Shown here: in pieces, positions 10,227-21,200 of the stretch
Position numbering within the stretch: position 1 is the stretch's first letter
Layout: every line of letters starts with the position of its first letter
Source: Gammaproteobacteria bacterium
Lineage (GTDB): Bacteria > Pseudomonadota > Gammaproteobacteria > Steroidobacterales > JABDKV01
Direction: 5' to 3'
Length of the DNA stretch: 64,000 bases
Assembly (NCBI GenBank): GCA_029862165.1
Contig: JAOTXU010000002.1
Location: forward strand, 178,556-242,555
Notes under the pieces: model-generated
The model's database searches: none
What the model was told of the DNA's origin: nothing
The model's input: only the letters and a program-made list of their open reading frames with translations
Translations under genes and position numbers: made by a program

Positions 10227-11939
10227 ATGCCGGAACTCATCGAACCCCATGGCGGATCGCTCAAGGATCTGTATCTGGAACGCGACGAAGCTGATGCTGA
10301 ACGTCAGCGCGCGCGTGACTATCCGTCCTGGGATCTAACGCCGCGGCAATTATGCGATATTGAGTTACTGCTAAATGGCGCGTTTTCCCCTTTGGAAGGA
10401 TTCCTCGGCAAAGCGGATTACGAGCGCGTATGCGATGAAATGCGTTTGGCAGACGGCAGTCTGTGGCCGATTCCGATTACCCTGGATGTCAGTGAGGGCT
10501 TCGCAAGTGAGCTTAAGACTGGTGCGTCAGTGGTTTTGCGTGATCTCGAAGGCGTGCACCGCGCAACTTTGTTGATATCCGATATCTGGACACCGGATCT
10601 GGCAGCCGAAGCTCAGAAAGTTTATGGCACACAGGACGAGAAACATCCCGCGGTGAGTTATCTGATGCACCAATCCTATCCGGTGTATATCGGAGGCAGC
10701 TTAATCGGTGTCGATCCGCCGGAGCATTACGATTTCAAGCACCTGCGCGATTCACCGACCGAAATGCGTGCGAGGTTCCGCAAACTCGGTTGGCGCAAGG
10801 TTGTGGCTTTTCAAACGCGCAATCCCATGCACCGGGCGCACCAGGAACTGACGTTCAGGGCGGCCCGCCAGGTCGAGGCAAATCTCCTGATACATCCGGT
10901 GGTCGGTATGACCAAGCCTGGAGACATTGATCACTTTACCCGTGTGCGTTGCTACGAGAATTTGCTCAGCCACTATCCTGAACAAACGACGGCGCTGAGC
11001 CTGTTGCCGCTGGCGATGCGTATGGGTGGTCCGCGCGAAGCGCTCTGGCACGCGATCATTCGCAAGAACTATGGCTGCACCCATTTCATAGTTGGGCGCG
11101 ATCATGCTGGTCCCGGCGACGATAGCAACGGCAACGCATTCTATGGTCACTACGATGCCCAGGATGTGGTGATCAAACATCAGGATGAGCTGGGAATCGA
11201 AATGGTGCCCTTCAAGATGATGGTCTACGTGCAGGACCGCGCCCAGTTCATACCGGCCGACGAGGTGAAAGAGGGCGAGCTCGTCATGAATATCTCCGGC
11301 ACCGAATTCCGGCGACGCTTGCACGAAGGTCTGGAGGTACCGCACTGGTTTTCGTATCCAGAAGTGGTGCAGGAGTTACGCAAGACGCACCCGGCGCGAC
11401 ATCGGCAGGGCTTTACGTTGTTTTTTACCGGTTTGTCGGGCTCGGGCAAGTCAACCATAGCCAATGCGGTCATGGTGAAGCTCATGGAGATGGGTGACCG
11501 GCGGGTCACGCTACTCGATGGAGATATCGTTCGGAAAAACCTGTCCAGCGAACTGGGTTTTTCCAAAGAGCATCGCGATTTGAATATTCTGCGTATCGGT
11601 TTCGTCGCCAGTGAGATTACAAAAAACGGTGGTGTTGCAATCTGCGCACCGATCGCACCTTATGCAATTACGCGCAAGCAGGTACGAGATCTGATATCGC
11701 CGACCGGTGGCTTTGTCGAAGTTCATGTCGCTACGCCGCTTGAAGAATGTGAGGCACGTGATCGCAAGGGTCTTTATGCGAAGGCACGTGCGGGGATCAT
11801 CAAGGAATTTACCGGCATCAGTGACCCCTACGAAATACCGGAGAACCCGGAACTGGCTGTGGATACGGTTGGTGTGACGCCGGACCAGGCCGCGCATCGG
11901 GTGATCGTGAAACTCGAGAGCCTGGGTTACATCAAGTAA
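10227..11939 (+). CDS. Bifunctional sulfate adenylyltransferase / adenylylsulfate kinase
   Basis: N-terminal ATP sulfurylase motifs (FQTRNPMHRAHQ, GRDHAGPG) fused to a C-terminal APS kinase with intact P-loop FTGLSGSGKSTIA and DGDIVRKNLSSELGFSKEHRDLN. Confidence 0.95.
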   Translation: MPELIEPHGGSLKDLYLERDEADAERQRARDYPSWDLTPRQLCDIELLLNGAFSPLEGFLGKADYERVCDEMRLADGSLWPIPITLDVSEGFASELKTGASVVLRDLEGVHRATLLISDIWTPDLAAEAQKVYGTQDEKHPAVSYLMHQSYPVYIGGSLIGVDPPEHYDFKHLRDSPTEMRARFRKLGWRKVVAFQTRNPMHRAHQELTFRAARQVEANLLIHPVVGMTKPGDIDHFTRVRCYENLLSHYPEQTTALSLLPLAMRMGGPREALWHAIIRKNYGCTHFIVGRDHAGPGDDSNGNAFYGHYDAQDVVIKHQDELGIEMVPFKMMVYVQDRAQFIPADEVKEGELVMNISGTEFRRRLHEGLEVPHWFSYPEVVQELRKTHPARHRQGFTLFFTGLSGSGKSTIANAVMVKLMEMGDRRVTLLDGDIVRKNLSSELGFSKEHRDLNILRIGFVASEITKNGGVAICAPIAPYAITRKQVRDLISPTGGFVEVHVATPLEECEARDRKGLYAKARAGIIKEFTGISDPYEIPENPELAVDTVGVTPDQAAHRVIVKLESLGYIK

Positions 11940-11943
11940 TTAC

Positions 11944-12070
11944 ACCCTCCCCCCGGAGGGGGGACGTACGCGGGGTTTGCCCCCCACCCCAACCCTCCCC
12001 CCGGAGGGGGGAAGTACGCGGGATTTGCCCCCCACCCCAACCCTCCCCCCGGAGGGGGGAGGGGGAAATA
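11944..12070. repeat. Three tandem GC-rich palindromic units, 48-bp period
   Basis: accctccccccggagggggg(g)a begins at 11944, 11992 and 12040; each unit is self-complementary (CCTCCCC/GGGGAGG); units are joined by near-identical spacers (g/a)tacgcgg(g)tttgccccccacccca. Confidence 0.9.
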
Positions 12071-12097
12071 TGCAGGGATTGATAAGATAGGCGACAG

Positions 12098-13444
12098 ATG
12101 AGCGGCAAGTTACACATTAAGACCTTCGGGTGTCAGATGAACGAGTACGACTCGGCCAGGATGGTCGATGTGCTGCGTGACTCACATGGTCTGATGGAAA
12201 CCGACGATCCGTCGCAGGCCGATGTGCTATTGCTCAATACCTGTTCTGTGCGCGAGAAAGCACAAGAAAAAGTTTTTTCTCTGCTGGGCAAATGGAAGCA
12301 ATTCAAAGCCGAACGTCCACATGTCTTGATCGGTGTGGGTGGTTGCGTAGCGAGTCAGGAAGGCGAGTCCATTACGAAGCGTGCGCCATGTGTCGATCTG
12401 GTTTTTGGACCACAGACTTTGCACCGCCTACCTCAAATGATCGACGCAAAGCGTAGCCACAGCCGCCCGGTAGTCGATGTAAGTTTTCCGGAGATCGAGA
12501 AATTTGATCATCTGCCGCGACCCAGGGCGAGTGGATCGACCGCATTTGTTTCTATTATGGAGGGTTGTAGCAAGTACTGTACGTTCTGTGTCGTCCCTTA
12601 TACCCGAGGCGAAGAATTCAGCCGGCCGTTTGACGACGTAATTGCCGAAGTCGTCCGTCTGGCGGAGCAGGGTGTTAGAGAAGTGACTTTATTGGGACAG
12701 AACGTCAACGCTTACCGCGGGCCGATGCATGACGGCAGTATCGTGGATCTTGGAACCCTTATTCACTATGTGGCTGCCATCGAAGGTATCGAGCGTATAC
12801 GTTTTACAACCTCACATCCGGTTGAGTTCTCCGAGAGTCTCATCGAGGCGTACGCGTCGGTCGACAAGCTGGTGAATTACCTGCATCTGCCGGTGCAAAG
12901 TGGTTCCGACCGCATACTGGCCCTGATGAAGCGCGGCCACACGACGCTGGAATACAAACAAAAGATTCGGCGTTTGCGCGAGGTGCGACCGGACATCAGT
13001 CTTTCTTCGGACTTCATCGTCGGCTTTCCGGGGGAAACCGAGCAGGATTTCATCGAGACAATGAACTTGATTGCCGATGTTGGTTTCGACCAGTCCTATA
13101 GTTTTGTTTACAGCCGACGACCAGGTACACCCGCGGCAAGCCTGCCGGATGAAGTTCCGCTGGAAGTTAAGCAGCACCGCCTGCAGTTGTTGCAGGCACG
13201 TATCAACCAGCAAGCCGCAGAGATCAGTCGGGGCATGATCGGTAGTCAGCAGCTAGTACTGGTTGAGCGTCCGTCAAAGAAAAGCCCGCAGCAGTTGGCA
13301 GGGCGCACAGAGAACAATCGCTGGGTGAATTTTGACGGCAATCCCTCGCTGATCGGCGATTTCGTCACCGTTGCAATTACCGAAGCGCTGCCCAATTCAT
13401 TACGTGGGCACCTTATAGAGCCTGCGCGCCGCGCGACCGCATAA
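12098..13444 (+). CDS. miaB: tRNA-2-methylthio-N6-dimethylallyladenosine synthase
   Basis: [15 protein letters not shown]; radical-SAM motif [21 protein letters not shown]-terminal TRAM region. Confidence 0.97.
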   Translation: MSGKLHIKTFGCQMNEYDSARMVDVLRDSHGLMETDDPSQADVLLLNTCSVREKAQEKVFSLLGKWKQFKAERPHVLIGVGGCVASQEGESITKRAPCVDLVFGPQTLHRLPQMIDAKRSHSRPVVDVSFPEIEKFDHLPRPRASGSTAFVSIMEGCSKYCTFCVVPYTRGEEFSRPFDDVIAEVVRLAEQGVREVTLLGQNVNAYRGPMHDGSIVDLGTLIHYVAAIEGIERIRFTTSHPVEFSESLIEAYASVDKLVNYLHLPVQSGSDRILALMKRGHTTLEYKQKIRRLREVRPDISLSSDFIVGFPGETEQDFIETMNLIADVGFDQSYSFVYSRRPGTPAASLPDEVPLEVKQHRLQLLQARINQQAAEISRGMIGSQQLVLVERPSKKSPQQLAGRTENNRWVNFDGNPSLIGDFVTVAITEALPNSLRGHLIEPARRATA

Positions 13445-13459
13445 GAGCTACGCAGAGAC

Positions 13460-14428
13460 TTGGCAGACGCAATCGTTCAGGAATTCGATCTGGAACCCGC
13501 AGACAACGAGCGGTTGGCTAACCTCTGTGGGCAGCTCGATGAACATTTGCGGCAAATCGAAAATCGTCTCGATGTGCAGATCAGTAATCGCGGCAGTCAT
13601 TTTCGTATAACCGGATCGTCGAAAGCGACCAGCGCTGGACGTGATGTTCTATGCGAACTCTATGCAGTAACAAAAAAAGAAAATCTCAGCCCTCAGACAG
13701 TGCACATGTCGTTGCAACAGTTGGGCATGGATCGCGTAGGCGATTCTGACGAACAACTCCTGATCAAGACCAATCGTGCGTTGATCCGGGTGCGTGGTGG
13801 TAATCAGCACGACTATGTCAGCAACATACGCGGTGACGATCTGACTTTTGGCATCGGGCCGGCCGGTACTGGCAAAACCTATCTGGCAGTAGGCTGTGCT
13901 GTCGATACACTCGAACGGGAAGGAGTGCGCCGTATCATCCTGGTGCGCCCGGCAGTTGAGGCCGGTGAGCGTTTGGGATTTTTGCCGGGCGATCTGTCGC
14001 AAAAAGTCGATCCTTATTTGCGCCCGATATACGACGCACTCTATGAGATGCTGGGTTTTGATCGCGTTTCCAGGCTGATCGATCGGCATGTCATAGAAAT
14101 TGCGCCATTGGCCTACATGCGGGGACGTACGCTAAATGAATCATTTGTCATTCTCGACGAAGCACAAAACGCGACTATCGAGCAGATGAAGATGTTTCTA
14201 ACTCGCATCGGATTTGGTTCCAAAGCCGTCGTGACCGGAGACATCACTCAGACTGATTTGCCCGGCGACCGGCAATCAGGACTGCGGCATGCAATGGAGG
14301 TGTTAAGCGATGTGAAAGGCATACGCTTTACCCACTTCAATGCTCGCGATGTCGTGCGTCATCCGCTGGTAAAACGTATTGTCACTGCGTACGAAGAACA
14401 CGGCGACAAAAATAACAACTCGAAATGA
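13460..14428 (+). CDS. PhoH family ATPase (YbeZ-like), TTG start
   Basis: GIGPAGTGKTYLAVGCAVD, RPAVEAGERLGFLPGDLSQKVDPYLRPIYDAL, FVILDEAQNAT; precedes ybeY. Confidence 0.95.
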   Translation: MADAIVQEFDLEPADNERLANLCGQLDEHLRQIENRLDVQISNRGSHFRITGSSKATSAGRDVLCELYAVTKKENLSPQTVHMSLQQLGMDRVGDSDEQLLIKTNRALIRVRGGNQHDYVSNIRGDDLTFGIGPAGTGKTYLAVGCAVDTLEREGVRRIILVRPAVEAGERLGFLPGDLSQKVDPYLRPIYDALYEMLGFDRVSRLIDRHVIEIAPLAYMRGRTLNESFVILDEAQNATIEQMKMFLTRIGFGSKAVVTGDITQTDLPGDRQSGLRHAMEVLSDVKGIRFTHFNARDVVRHPLVKRIVTAYEEHGDKNNNSK

Positions 14429-14904
14429 GTCATTGCATCGATGTTCAGTACGCATCAGCCGTATCGTCGGTGCCGGCCGTTGAGTCAATCAGGCAATGGA
14501 GTGTTGCTGCGCTGGCCGCAGCGCCTCACGACACCGAACTGACTGTGCGGATCGTCGATGAGCAGGAAATCAGTCATCTCAACCAACGTTTTCGCGATCA
14601 GGAAGGGGTAACCAACGTTCTGGCATTTCCGGCAGACGTGCCATCCGAGGCCGGGTTGAATCTGCTGGGCGATGTGATTATCTGCGCCCCCGTAGTTATC
14701 GCAGAAGCACGGGCCCAGGGGAAGCTGGCTGAGGCCCACTGGGCACACCTGGTAGTGCATGGAATCCTGCATTTACAAGGGTTTGACCACCAAAATGAGG
14801 CCCAGGCGGCCAAAATGGAGACCTGTGAGGTGGACATCCTTGTCCGTCTGGGCTATTCCAATCCCTACGAGACCGGCGATCCGGTCGCAGACCCCGGAGG
14901 ATGA
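14425..14904 (+). CDS. ybeY: Endoribonuclease YbeY
   Basis: LNQRFRDQEGVTNVLAFP and zinc motif HLVVHGILHLQGFDH. Confidence 0.96.
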   Translation: MSHCIDVQYASAVSSVPAVESIRQWSVAALAAAPHDTELTVRIVDEQEISHLNQRFRDQEGVTNVLAFPADVPSEAGLNLLGDVIICAPVVIAEARAQGKLAEAHWAHLVVHGILHLQGFDHQNEAQAAKMETCEVDILVRLGYSNPYETGDPVADPGG

Positions 14905-14914
14905 TTCCCCCGCA

Positions 14915-15793
14915 ATGACAGACGACCACCCTCCGAGTAGTAACGGTACCGGGGCACCTAACTGGTTTAGACGAATGCTGCACTTGCTGGCAGGCGAACC
15001 TCGGGACCGAGATGAGTTACTCGAACTCATACGAGAAGCTCAGAAACGCGATCTTTTCGATCAGGACGCACAGCGCATGCTGGAAGGCGTCCTCCATGTG
15101 ACCGAGATGCAGGTACGGGACATCATGATTCCGCGCGCACACATGGTAGTCGTGGAGCGTGATTCTGAACCCAAAGAACTACTGCATGCCATCGTGGAAT
15201 CCGGTCACTCACGGTTTCCGGTTGTTGGCGAAAACCGCGATGAAGTCGCCGGCATACTCCTGGCAAAAGATCTGCTGCGGTTTTTTGCCGAAAATGGTGC
15301 AGGACGCTTTGATATACGCGAGTGCCTGCGACCAGCAGTGTTCATACCGGAGAGCAAGCGGCTCAATGTCTTGCTGAAGGAGTTTCGCGCGAACCGTAAT
15401 CACATGGCAGTTGTTGTGGATGAGTACGGTGGCGTGTCCGGTCTGATTACGATCGAGGATGTCATCGAGCAGATCGTTGGTGACATCGACGATGAACATG
15501 ACATTGTCGAAGACGTTTATATTCAACGGGAAGGCGATTCGCGTTTTCGGGTCCGTGCGCTCACCCGAATAGAAGACTTTAATGAGTACTTTGGACGCGA
15601 ACTAAGCGACGAAGATTACGACACAATTGGTGGTCTGATTATGCACAATCTCGGTCGATTGCCTCGACGAGGTGAGACATTAGAGTTTGATGGCTTTAAA
15701 TTCAAAATTCTGCGCGCCGATCGACGTCGCATCGACGTAGTGCAGGTACTTCCTTCCAGCGAGATCACAGAAGAAATCCGGCAGCGCGCCTGA
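14915..15793 (+). CDS. corC: CBS-domain transporter-associated protein (CorC/HlyC family)
   Basis: VRDIMIPRAHMVVVERD, two CBS repeats, C-terminal CorC_HlyC domain. ATG at 14915 preferred over the upstream-extended ORF start at 14759. Confidence 0.92.
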   Translation: MTDDHPPSSNGTGAPNWFRRMLHLLAGEPRDRDELLELIREAQKRDLFDQDAQRMLEGVLHVTEMQVRDIMIPRAHMVVVERDSEPKELLHAIVESGHSRFPVVGENRDEVAGILLAKDLLRFFAENGAGRFDIRECLRPAVFIPESKRLNVLLKEFRANRNHMAVVVDEYGGVSGLITIEDVIEQIVGDIDDEHDIVEDVYIQREGDSRFRVRALTRIEDFNEYFGRELSDEDYDTIGGLIMHNLGRLPRRGETLEFDGFKFKILRADRRRIDVVQVLPSSEITEEIRQRA

Positions 15794-15811
15794 TGAGTAG
15801 CCTGCATTTGT

Positions 15812-17302
15812 ATGCAGGCTAGCCGGCAGTCGCAGCGCTACGGCAGCTGGATAGCCTTCGTCGCCGGCCTTTTGGTGCCATTGGCGTTTGCACCGTTCAA
15901 TTTTTATCTGCTACTGCCCGTGCTGCTCGCCGTGTTGTTCTGGCTATGGGACGACACGACACCGCGATCGGCGGCTTGGCTCGGTTGGTTGTTTGGTTTT
16001 GGCGCATTCCTGACAGGTACTCACTGGCTTTATGTCAGTCTGCACGTGTTTGGCAAGGCACCATTGTTTCTGGCGTTGGTCCTGATGGCAGCGTTGATGG
16101 CGTTTATGGCGGCCTATACAGCGCTGCTGGGTTTCTTAGTCGCCCGTTTCCACCCGACGTCCGGCGCACAACGCTGGCTCCTGTTGTTGCCTTCCGGTTG
16201 GGTGTTGGGTGAATGGTTGCGCAGTTGGGTGCTGTCCGGATTTCCCTGGCTCAGTTTGGGCTATACCACGACAGACAGCGCGTTGGCTGGCTGGATTCCA
16301 CTTGGCGGAGTCTTTGCCGCAAGTGCCGCAGTTGCGCTGACGGCCGGTGCTCTGCGTACACTCGTGGCCGGTCACGCAACAGAGCGTCTGGCAGCAGGTT
16401 TGTTGATTGCGGCAGTCTGGTTGGCCGGAGGATTGCTCGATCGCGTGCACTGGACCGACCCGACCGAACACTCACTCAGGGTCAGCATAGTTCAGGGCGC
16501 GGTTCCACAGGAACGAAAATGGTTGCCTGAAGAATTGTTGCCGACAATGCGTCTGTATCGGGAGAAAACGCGCGAGCACTGGGGCAGTGATCTTATCTTA
16601 TGGCCGGAAGCCGCAATACCGGCACTGCGTTCCACGCTTGGTGATTACTACGATGATCTGAACCGGGAAGGACAGGGCACAAATACTGCAATAGTGCTCG
16701 GGATCATCGAGTTCGACCCGGAGACTAACGAGTACTTCAATGGTGTTCTCTCACTGGACCAGCAACAGAGTATTTATAACAAGCGCCATCTGGTGCCGTT
16801 CGGTGAGTATTTTCCGGTGCCTGGCTTTGTACGCGAATGGATGCGGCTGAGGAACCTGCCGTACAGCGATTACTCGGCCGGTGATAAAGATCAGGCTCCA
16901 TTAATCGCTGCGGGGGAAAAGATAGCAGCATCGATTTGCTACGAGGACGTATTCGGTAACCAGTTACGCGCAATGTTGCCGGAAGCAACGATGCTGGCAA
17001 ACGTCAGCAACGATGCCTGGTTTGGTGAGTCCATTGCACCGGACCAGCATTTGCAGATTGCACGCGTTCGCGCCATCGAGGCCGGGCGCTATCTCTTGCG
17101 CGCGACCAATACTGGAATCAGCGCAATTATCGCGCCCGATGGTCGGGTGGAAGCCACGATTCCGCAGTTCCAGCGCCGCGTGCTGACGGCCGATGCGTGG
17201 CCCCACACAGGTGCGACGCCATACGTATTATTGGGTGACCGTCCAATCGTTCTGTTGTCGGCCTTGTTCATTGTCTTGGCGCTGGCGGCTACCCGTCGCT
17301 GA
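15812..17302 (+). CDS. lnt: Apolipoprotein N-acyltransferase
   Basis: N-terminal multi-TM then nitrilase-like domain: LILWPEAAIPA, YNKRHLVPFGEYFP, ICYEDVFG, NVSNDAWFG. Confidence 0.95.
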   Translation: MQASRQSQRYGSWIAFVAGLLVPLAFAPFNFYLLLPVLLAVLFWLWDDTTPRSAAWLGWLFGFGAFLTGTHWLYVSLHVFGKAPLFLALVLMAALMAFMAAYTALLGFLVARFHPTSGAQRWLLLLPSGWVLGEWLRSWVLSGFPWLSLGYTTTDSALAGWIPLGGVFAASAAVALTAGALRTLVAGHATERLAAGLLIAAVWLAGGLLDRVHWTDPTEHSLRVSIVQGAVPQERKWLPEELLPTMRLYREKTREHWGSDLILWPEAAIPALRSTLGDYYDDLNREGQGTNTAIVLGIIEFDPETNEYFNGVLSLDQQQSIYNKRHLVPFGEYFPVPGFVREWMRLRNLPYSDYSAGDKDQAPLIAAGEKIAASICYEDVFGNQLRAMLPEATMLANVSNDAWFGESIAPDQHLQIARVRAIEAGRYLLRATNTGISAIIAPDGRVEATIPQFQRRVLTADAWPHTGATPYVLLGDRPIVLLSALFIVLALAATRR

Positions 17303-17362
17303 ACCGTCTACCTGAGGCCAGATTACTGTATCCTTGCCGGTTTCGAGTACACGGCCACTAAC

Positions 17363-19942
17363 ATGAGCGAGGGTTTCGACCCGCAAAAAATCGAGGCGGA
17401 AGCCAGGGAATACTGGAACGCCAATCGCAGTTTCGAGGTAGACGAAGACTCCTCGAAAGAGAAATTCTATTGCCTTTCAATGTTTCCCTATCCCAGTGGT
17501 GCATTGCACGTCGGTCATGTGCGTAACTACACCATCGGCGACGTCATCGCGCGCTTTCAGCGGATGCAGGGTAAAAATGTACTACAGCCGATCGGCTGGG
17601 ATGCTTTTGGACTACCGGCCGAAAACGCGGCAATAAAAAATCAGATTCCACCGGCCAAGTGGACTTACGACAATATCGATCACATGAGAACACAGCTCAA
17701 GCGGCTGGGTTTCGCATATGACTGGCGGCGCGAGCTGGCGACCTGTGACCCGGAGTATTACCGTTGGGAGCAATGGCTGTTCACACGCATGATGCGGAAG
17801 GGACTTGCCTACAAGAGTAACGCCGTCGTCAATTGGGACCCGGTAGACCAGACTGTTCTGGCCAACGAACAGGTCATCAACGGCCGTGGCTGGCGCTCTG
17901 GTGCAGTAGTCGAGCGCCGCGAGATTCCACAATGGTTTATGAAAATCACAGACTATGCGCAGGAATTGCTCGACAGCCTCGACGATATGGATGGCTGGCC
18001 GGATTCAGTGCGTACGATGCAGCGAAACTGGATCGGTCGCTCTGTGGGTGTAGACATCGAGTTCGGCGTCGCCGGCCGTGCCGACAAGCTCCGAGTCTAT
18101 ACGACCCGACCGGACACGCTAATGGGTGTGACCTACATGGCTGTTGCAGCCGAACACCCTTTAGCGCTGGAAGCTGCAACCGACGATGAAGACATCGCGG
18201 CTTTTCTGGAAGAATGCCGGCGCGGGCCGGTTTCCGAAGCCGATATGGAAACCATGGAAAAAAAGGGCATGCGCCTGCCCTTCGAGGCCTGTCACCCGAT
18301 CAGTGGTGACGTTGTGCCCGTGCTGGTTGCCAACTTTGTACTGATGGAATACGGCACCGGCGCTGTCATGGGGGTGCCGGGGCATGATCAGCGTGACTGG
18401 GAATTTGCACGGTCGAAGAATCTCCCGATCGTGCAAGTGATTCGTCCCAGCGACGGCGGCGATTTACTGTTGGATGATGGGGCTTATACAGATTACGGAA
18501 TCGTCACCAACTCGGGTCAGTTTGACAACCTCGACTTTGAAGCCGCCTTCGACGAGATTGCGACGCACCTCGAACAAACGAAGCTGGGTCAACGCCGCGT
18601 TAACTTTCGATTACGCGACTGGCTGGTTTCAAGACAGCGTTACTGGGGCGCACCTATACCCGCAATCAATTCGGCCGACGGCCCCGTCCCAGTGCCGGAC
18701 GATCAGTTGCCGGTTAGCCTTCCGTTGGATGTCACCCCCGGCAGCGCTGGTTCGCCGTTAGCGGACTTGCCGGAATTCGTAAACACAGTCGATCCTGTGT
18801 CGGGCAAGCCTGCAAAAAGAGAAACCGATACCTTTGACACATTTATGGAGTCGTCCTGGTATTACGCGCGATATTGTTCCTGGGACTGTCACGATCGGAT
18901 GCTGGACGAACGCGCGCGTTACTGGCTGCCAGTCGATCAGTACATTGGTGGCATAGAGCATGCCACGCTGCATTTGCTGTATATGCGTTTTTATCATCGG
19001 CTGATGAAAAGCGAAGGCCTGGTGGACGAGGATGAACCCGTACAGAACCTGCTGACACAAGGCATGGTCAACGCGCAGACCTTTTACATTGACCATGAGA
19101 ACAAGCGTGAGTGGTACAACGCATCGGAACTCGATATCCGCCGGGACGATAAGGGTCGCATCGTCTCGGCCACGGTGAAAGAAAATGGCAAAGCCGTAGT
19201 AGTCGGCGGTGTTGAGAAGATGTCCAAGTCCAAACGCAACGGCGTGGACCCCGAGACATTAATCGCCCGCTACGGTGCCGATACGCTGCGCTTGTTTGCG
19301 GTGTCAGACGCACCACCCGACCAGTCGCTGGAGTGGTCGGACGAGGGTGTTGAGGGGGCATGGCGTTTCCTGCGCAGGTTGTGGCGCATGGTAGACGAGC
19401 ACGTCGCCGCAGGCTCGCCGTCTGAGCTGGACAAGGCTTCATTGAATGAAACGCAGAAACATCTGCGTGCGCAGCTACATCACTCGATCGCGAAGGTCGC
19501 AGACGATGTCGGTCGCCGCTATACATTCAATACTGCCATTGCGGCGGTGCGTGAAGTTGTCAACGCTCTGGCGAAATTTGAAGATGCCAGCCCGCAGGGC
19601 CTGGCAGTTTCTCGCGAGGCCTGGGATGCGGTCATAGCGATGTTGGCGCCCATTACTCCGCATATCTGTCATGTTTTGTGGTTTTCGCTGCAACACAGGA
19701 CACCAGTGATCGATGCGGCATGGCCACAGGCCGACCCCGAGGCTCTGAGCAGGGAAAAAACCGAAATAATCGTGCAGGTCAACGGCAAGCTGCGTGGTCG
19801 GGTGACTGTCACTACAGACGCAGACGATGCTGCGATTGAGGCAGCGGCTATGGCCGACGCAAACGTGCAGCGTTTTATCGGTGATCAGGAAGTGCGTCGG
19901 GTAATCGTGGTGCCTGGCAAGCTGGTTAACATAGTCGTATGA
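17363..19942 (+). CDS. leuS: Leucyl-tRNA synthetase
   Basis: [61 protein letters not shown]. Confidence 0.99.
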   Translation: MSEGFDPQKIEAEAREYWNANRSFEVDEDSSKEKFYCLSMFPYPSGALHVGHVRNYTIGDVIARFQRMQGKNVLQPIGWDAFGLPAENAAIKNQIPPAKWTYDNIDHMRTQLKRLGFAYDWRRELATCDPEYYRWEQWLFTRMMRKGLAYKSNAVVNWDPVDQTVLANEQVINGRGWRSGAVVERREIPQWFMKITDYAQELLDSLDDMDGWPDSVRTMQRNWIGRSVGVDIEFGVAGRADKLRVYTTRPDTLMGVTYMAVAAEHPLALEAATDDEDIAAFLEECRRGPVSEADMETMEKKGMRLPFEACHPISGDVVPVLVANFVLMEYGTGAVMGVPGHDQRDWEFARSKNLPIVQVIRPSDGGDLLLDDGAYTDYGIVTNSGQFDNLDFEAAFDEIATHLEQTKLGQRRVNFRLRDWLVSRQRYWGAPIPAINSADGPVPVPDDQLPVSLPLDVTPGSAGSPLADLPEFVNTVDPVSGKPAKRETDTFDTFMESSWYYARYCSWDCHDRMLDERARYWLPVDQYIGGIEHATLHLLYMRFYHRLMKSEGLVDEDEPVQNLLTQGMVNAQTFYIDHENKREWYNASELDIRRDDKGRIVSATVKENGKAVVVGGVEKMSKSKRNGVDPETLIARYGADTLRLFAVSDAPPDQSLEWSDEGVEGAWRFLRRLWRMVDEHVAAGSPSELDKASLNETQKHLRAQLHHSIAKVADDVGRRYTFNTAIAAVREVVNALAKFEDASPQGLAVSREAWDAVIAMLAPITPHICHVLWFSLQHRTPVIDAAWPQADPEALSREKTEIIVQVNGKLRGRVTVTTDADDAAIEAAAMADANVQRFIGDQEVRRVIVVPGKLVNIVV

Positions 19943-20451
19943 ATTTATTTCCACGTCGTCTGCTTGCGCCACTGCTAGTTTTTTCTTTTCTGATCTGCGC
20001 TTGTGGCTTCCAGTTGCGCGGCGCCTCCCTGCTGCCGGAGTCGATGGCGCGCGTGAACTTGCAGGCAGCAGACATGAATAGTGTCATGGTGGATAAGCTC
20101 GAGGCAGAGCTGGCGCGCTCCGGTGTCGAGCTATCATCCGATGCCGCTGCTGCCACCACTGTACTTACGATACTCAGCGACACGGCCGACGAGCGGGTGC
20201 TGTCGGTATCGGCCCTTGGTGAGCCACAGGAGTATGAGCTTTTCCATACGGTTGTATTCACCATGAACACCGCTACCGGCACGGTGCTGGAACCTGTTTC
20301 GGTGACTCTGACACGCGACTATTTTTTCGATGAGCAGGACATCCTCGGCAAGAGTGAAGACGCAGTTTTCTTGCAGGATGCGCTTGCTGAAGACCTTGCC
20401 CGGTTAATCGTGCGGCGTGCAGCGCTGGCATTGCGGGCGCAGGGACGTTAA
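19939..20451 (+). CDS. lptE: LPS-assembly lipoprotein LptE
   Basis: Lipoprotein signal [12 protein letters not shown]; overlaps the leuS stop (ATGA), the usual leuS-lptE-holA context. Confidence 0.93.
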   Translation: MNLFPRRLLAPLLVFSFLICACGFQLRGASLLPESMARVNLQAADMNSVMVDKLEAELARSGVELSSDAAAATTVLTILSDTADERVLSVSALGEPQEYELFHTVVFTMNTATGTVLEPVSVTLTRDYFFDEQDILGKSEDAVFLQDALAEDLARLIVRRAALALRAQGR

Positions 20452-20840
20452 TGACACAACCAGATGTCGATGAAGAACAGCTAAGACGCCGCCTGACACG
20501 TATCGCACGTCTCATGGACAACTCGATACGAATCCCGATTATCGGCCGACGTATCGGTTGGGATGCGGTGATTGGTCTGATTCCCGGTGTCGGCGACGCG
20601 GCAGGAGCGATTATTTCCGGCTACATCGTTGTTGCGGCCATGCGCTTGGGTGCGCCTGCCGGCGTGGTCGCTCGCATGATTGGCAACGTGGGTCTGGAGA
20701 CGCTGATTGGTGCCGTGCCACTGCTGGGCGATGTGTTCGACATGGCGTTTCGCGCCAACCTGAGAAATGTCGCGTTGTTGGAAGAACATCTGGAGTCGAC
20801 TACAGTCACAACGGAAGACAATGATTTCAAGCCAGAATAA
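20451..20840 (+). CDS. DUF4112-like small membrane protein
   Basis: IPIIGRRIGWDAVIGLIPGVGDAAGAIISGYIVVAAMRLGAP...GAVPLLGDVFDMAFRANLRN. Confidence 0.8.
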   Translation: MTQPDVDEEQLRRRLTRIARLMDNSIRIPIIGRRIGWDAVIGLIPGVGDAAGAIISGYIVVAAMRLGAPAGVVARMIGNVGLETLIGAVPLLGDVFDMAFRANLRNVALLEEHLESTTVTTEDNDFKPE

Positions 20841-20873
20841 TCACGGCCGTATTAAGTCTGCTAACATTAACTC

Positions 20874-21134
20874 ATGAGCGAAAAAGAACTTACTGATCTG
20901 CTGCACGAGGTGCATAACGAACTGGAAGACACACAGACAGTGTCTGACAAGGAGCGTCAGCTTCTGGCAGAACTCATGACAGACATTCGCGCCCGTCTGG
21001 GTGACGATAATGACGCTGAACACGGTCTGGGTGATCGCCTTGGCGATGCGGCGGAGCAATTCGCCCAATCTCATCCGACGCTGGCCTTTGCATTGCGCCG
21101 GGTGATGGATGCACTGGCAAAGATGGGGATCTGA
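20874..21134 (+). CDS. DUF4404-like small protein
   Basis: 86 aa LHEVHNELEDTQTVSDKERQLLAELMTDI...HPTLAFALRRVMDALAKMGI. Confidence 0.75.
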   Translation: MSEKELTDLLHEVHNELEDTQTVSDKERQLLAELMTDIRARLGDDNDAEHGLGDRLGDAAEQFAQSHPTLAFALRRVMDALAKMGI

Positions 21135-21200
21135 GATTTATACGGTGTCAGTATCGCTGATCGGTTATGATGGTTCCCCGATGAATTTACGCCAACGCGC

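Noticed and set aside
10752-11345. 197-aa antisense ORF inside the sulfurylase/APS kinase gene
   Set aside because: Shadow frame opposite strongly conserved catalytic motifs.
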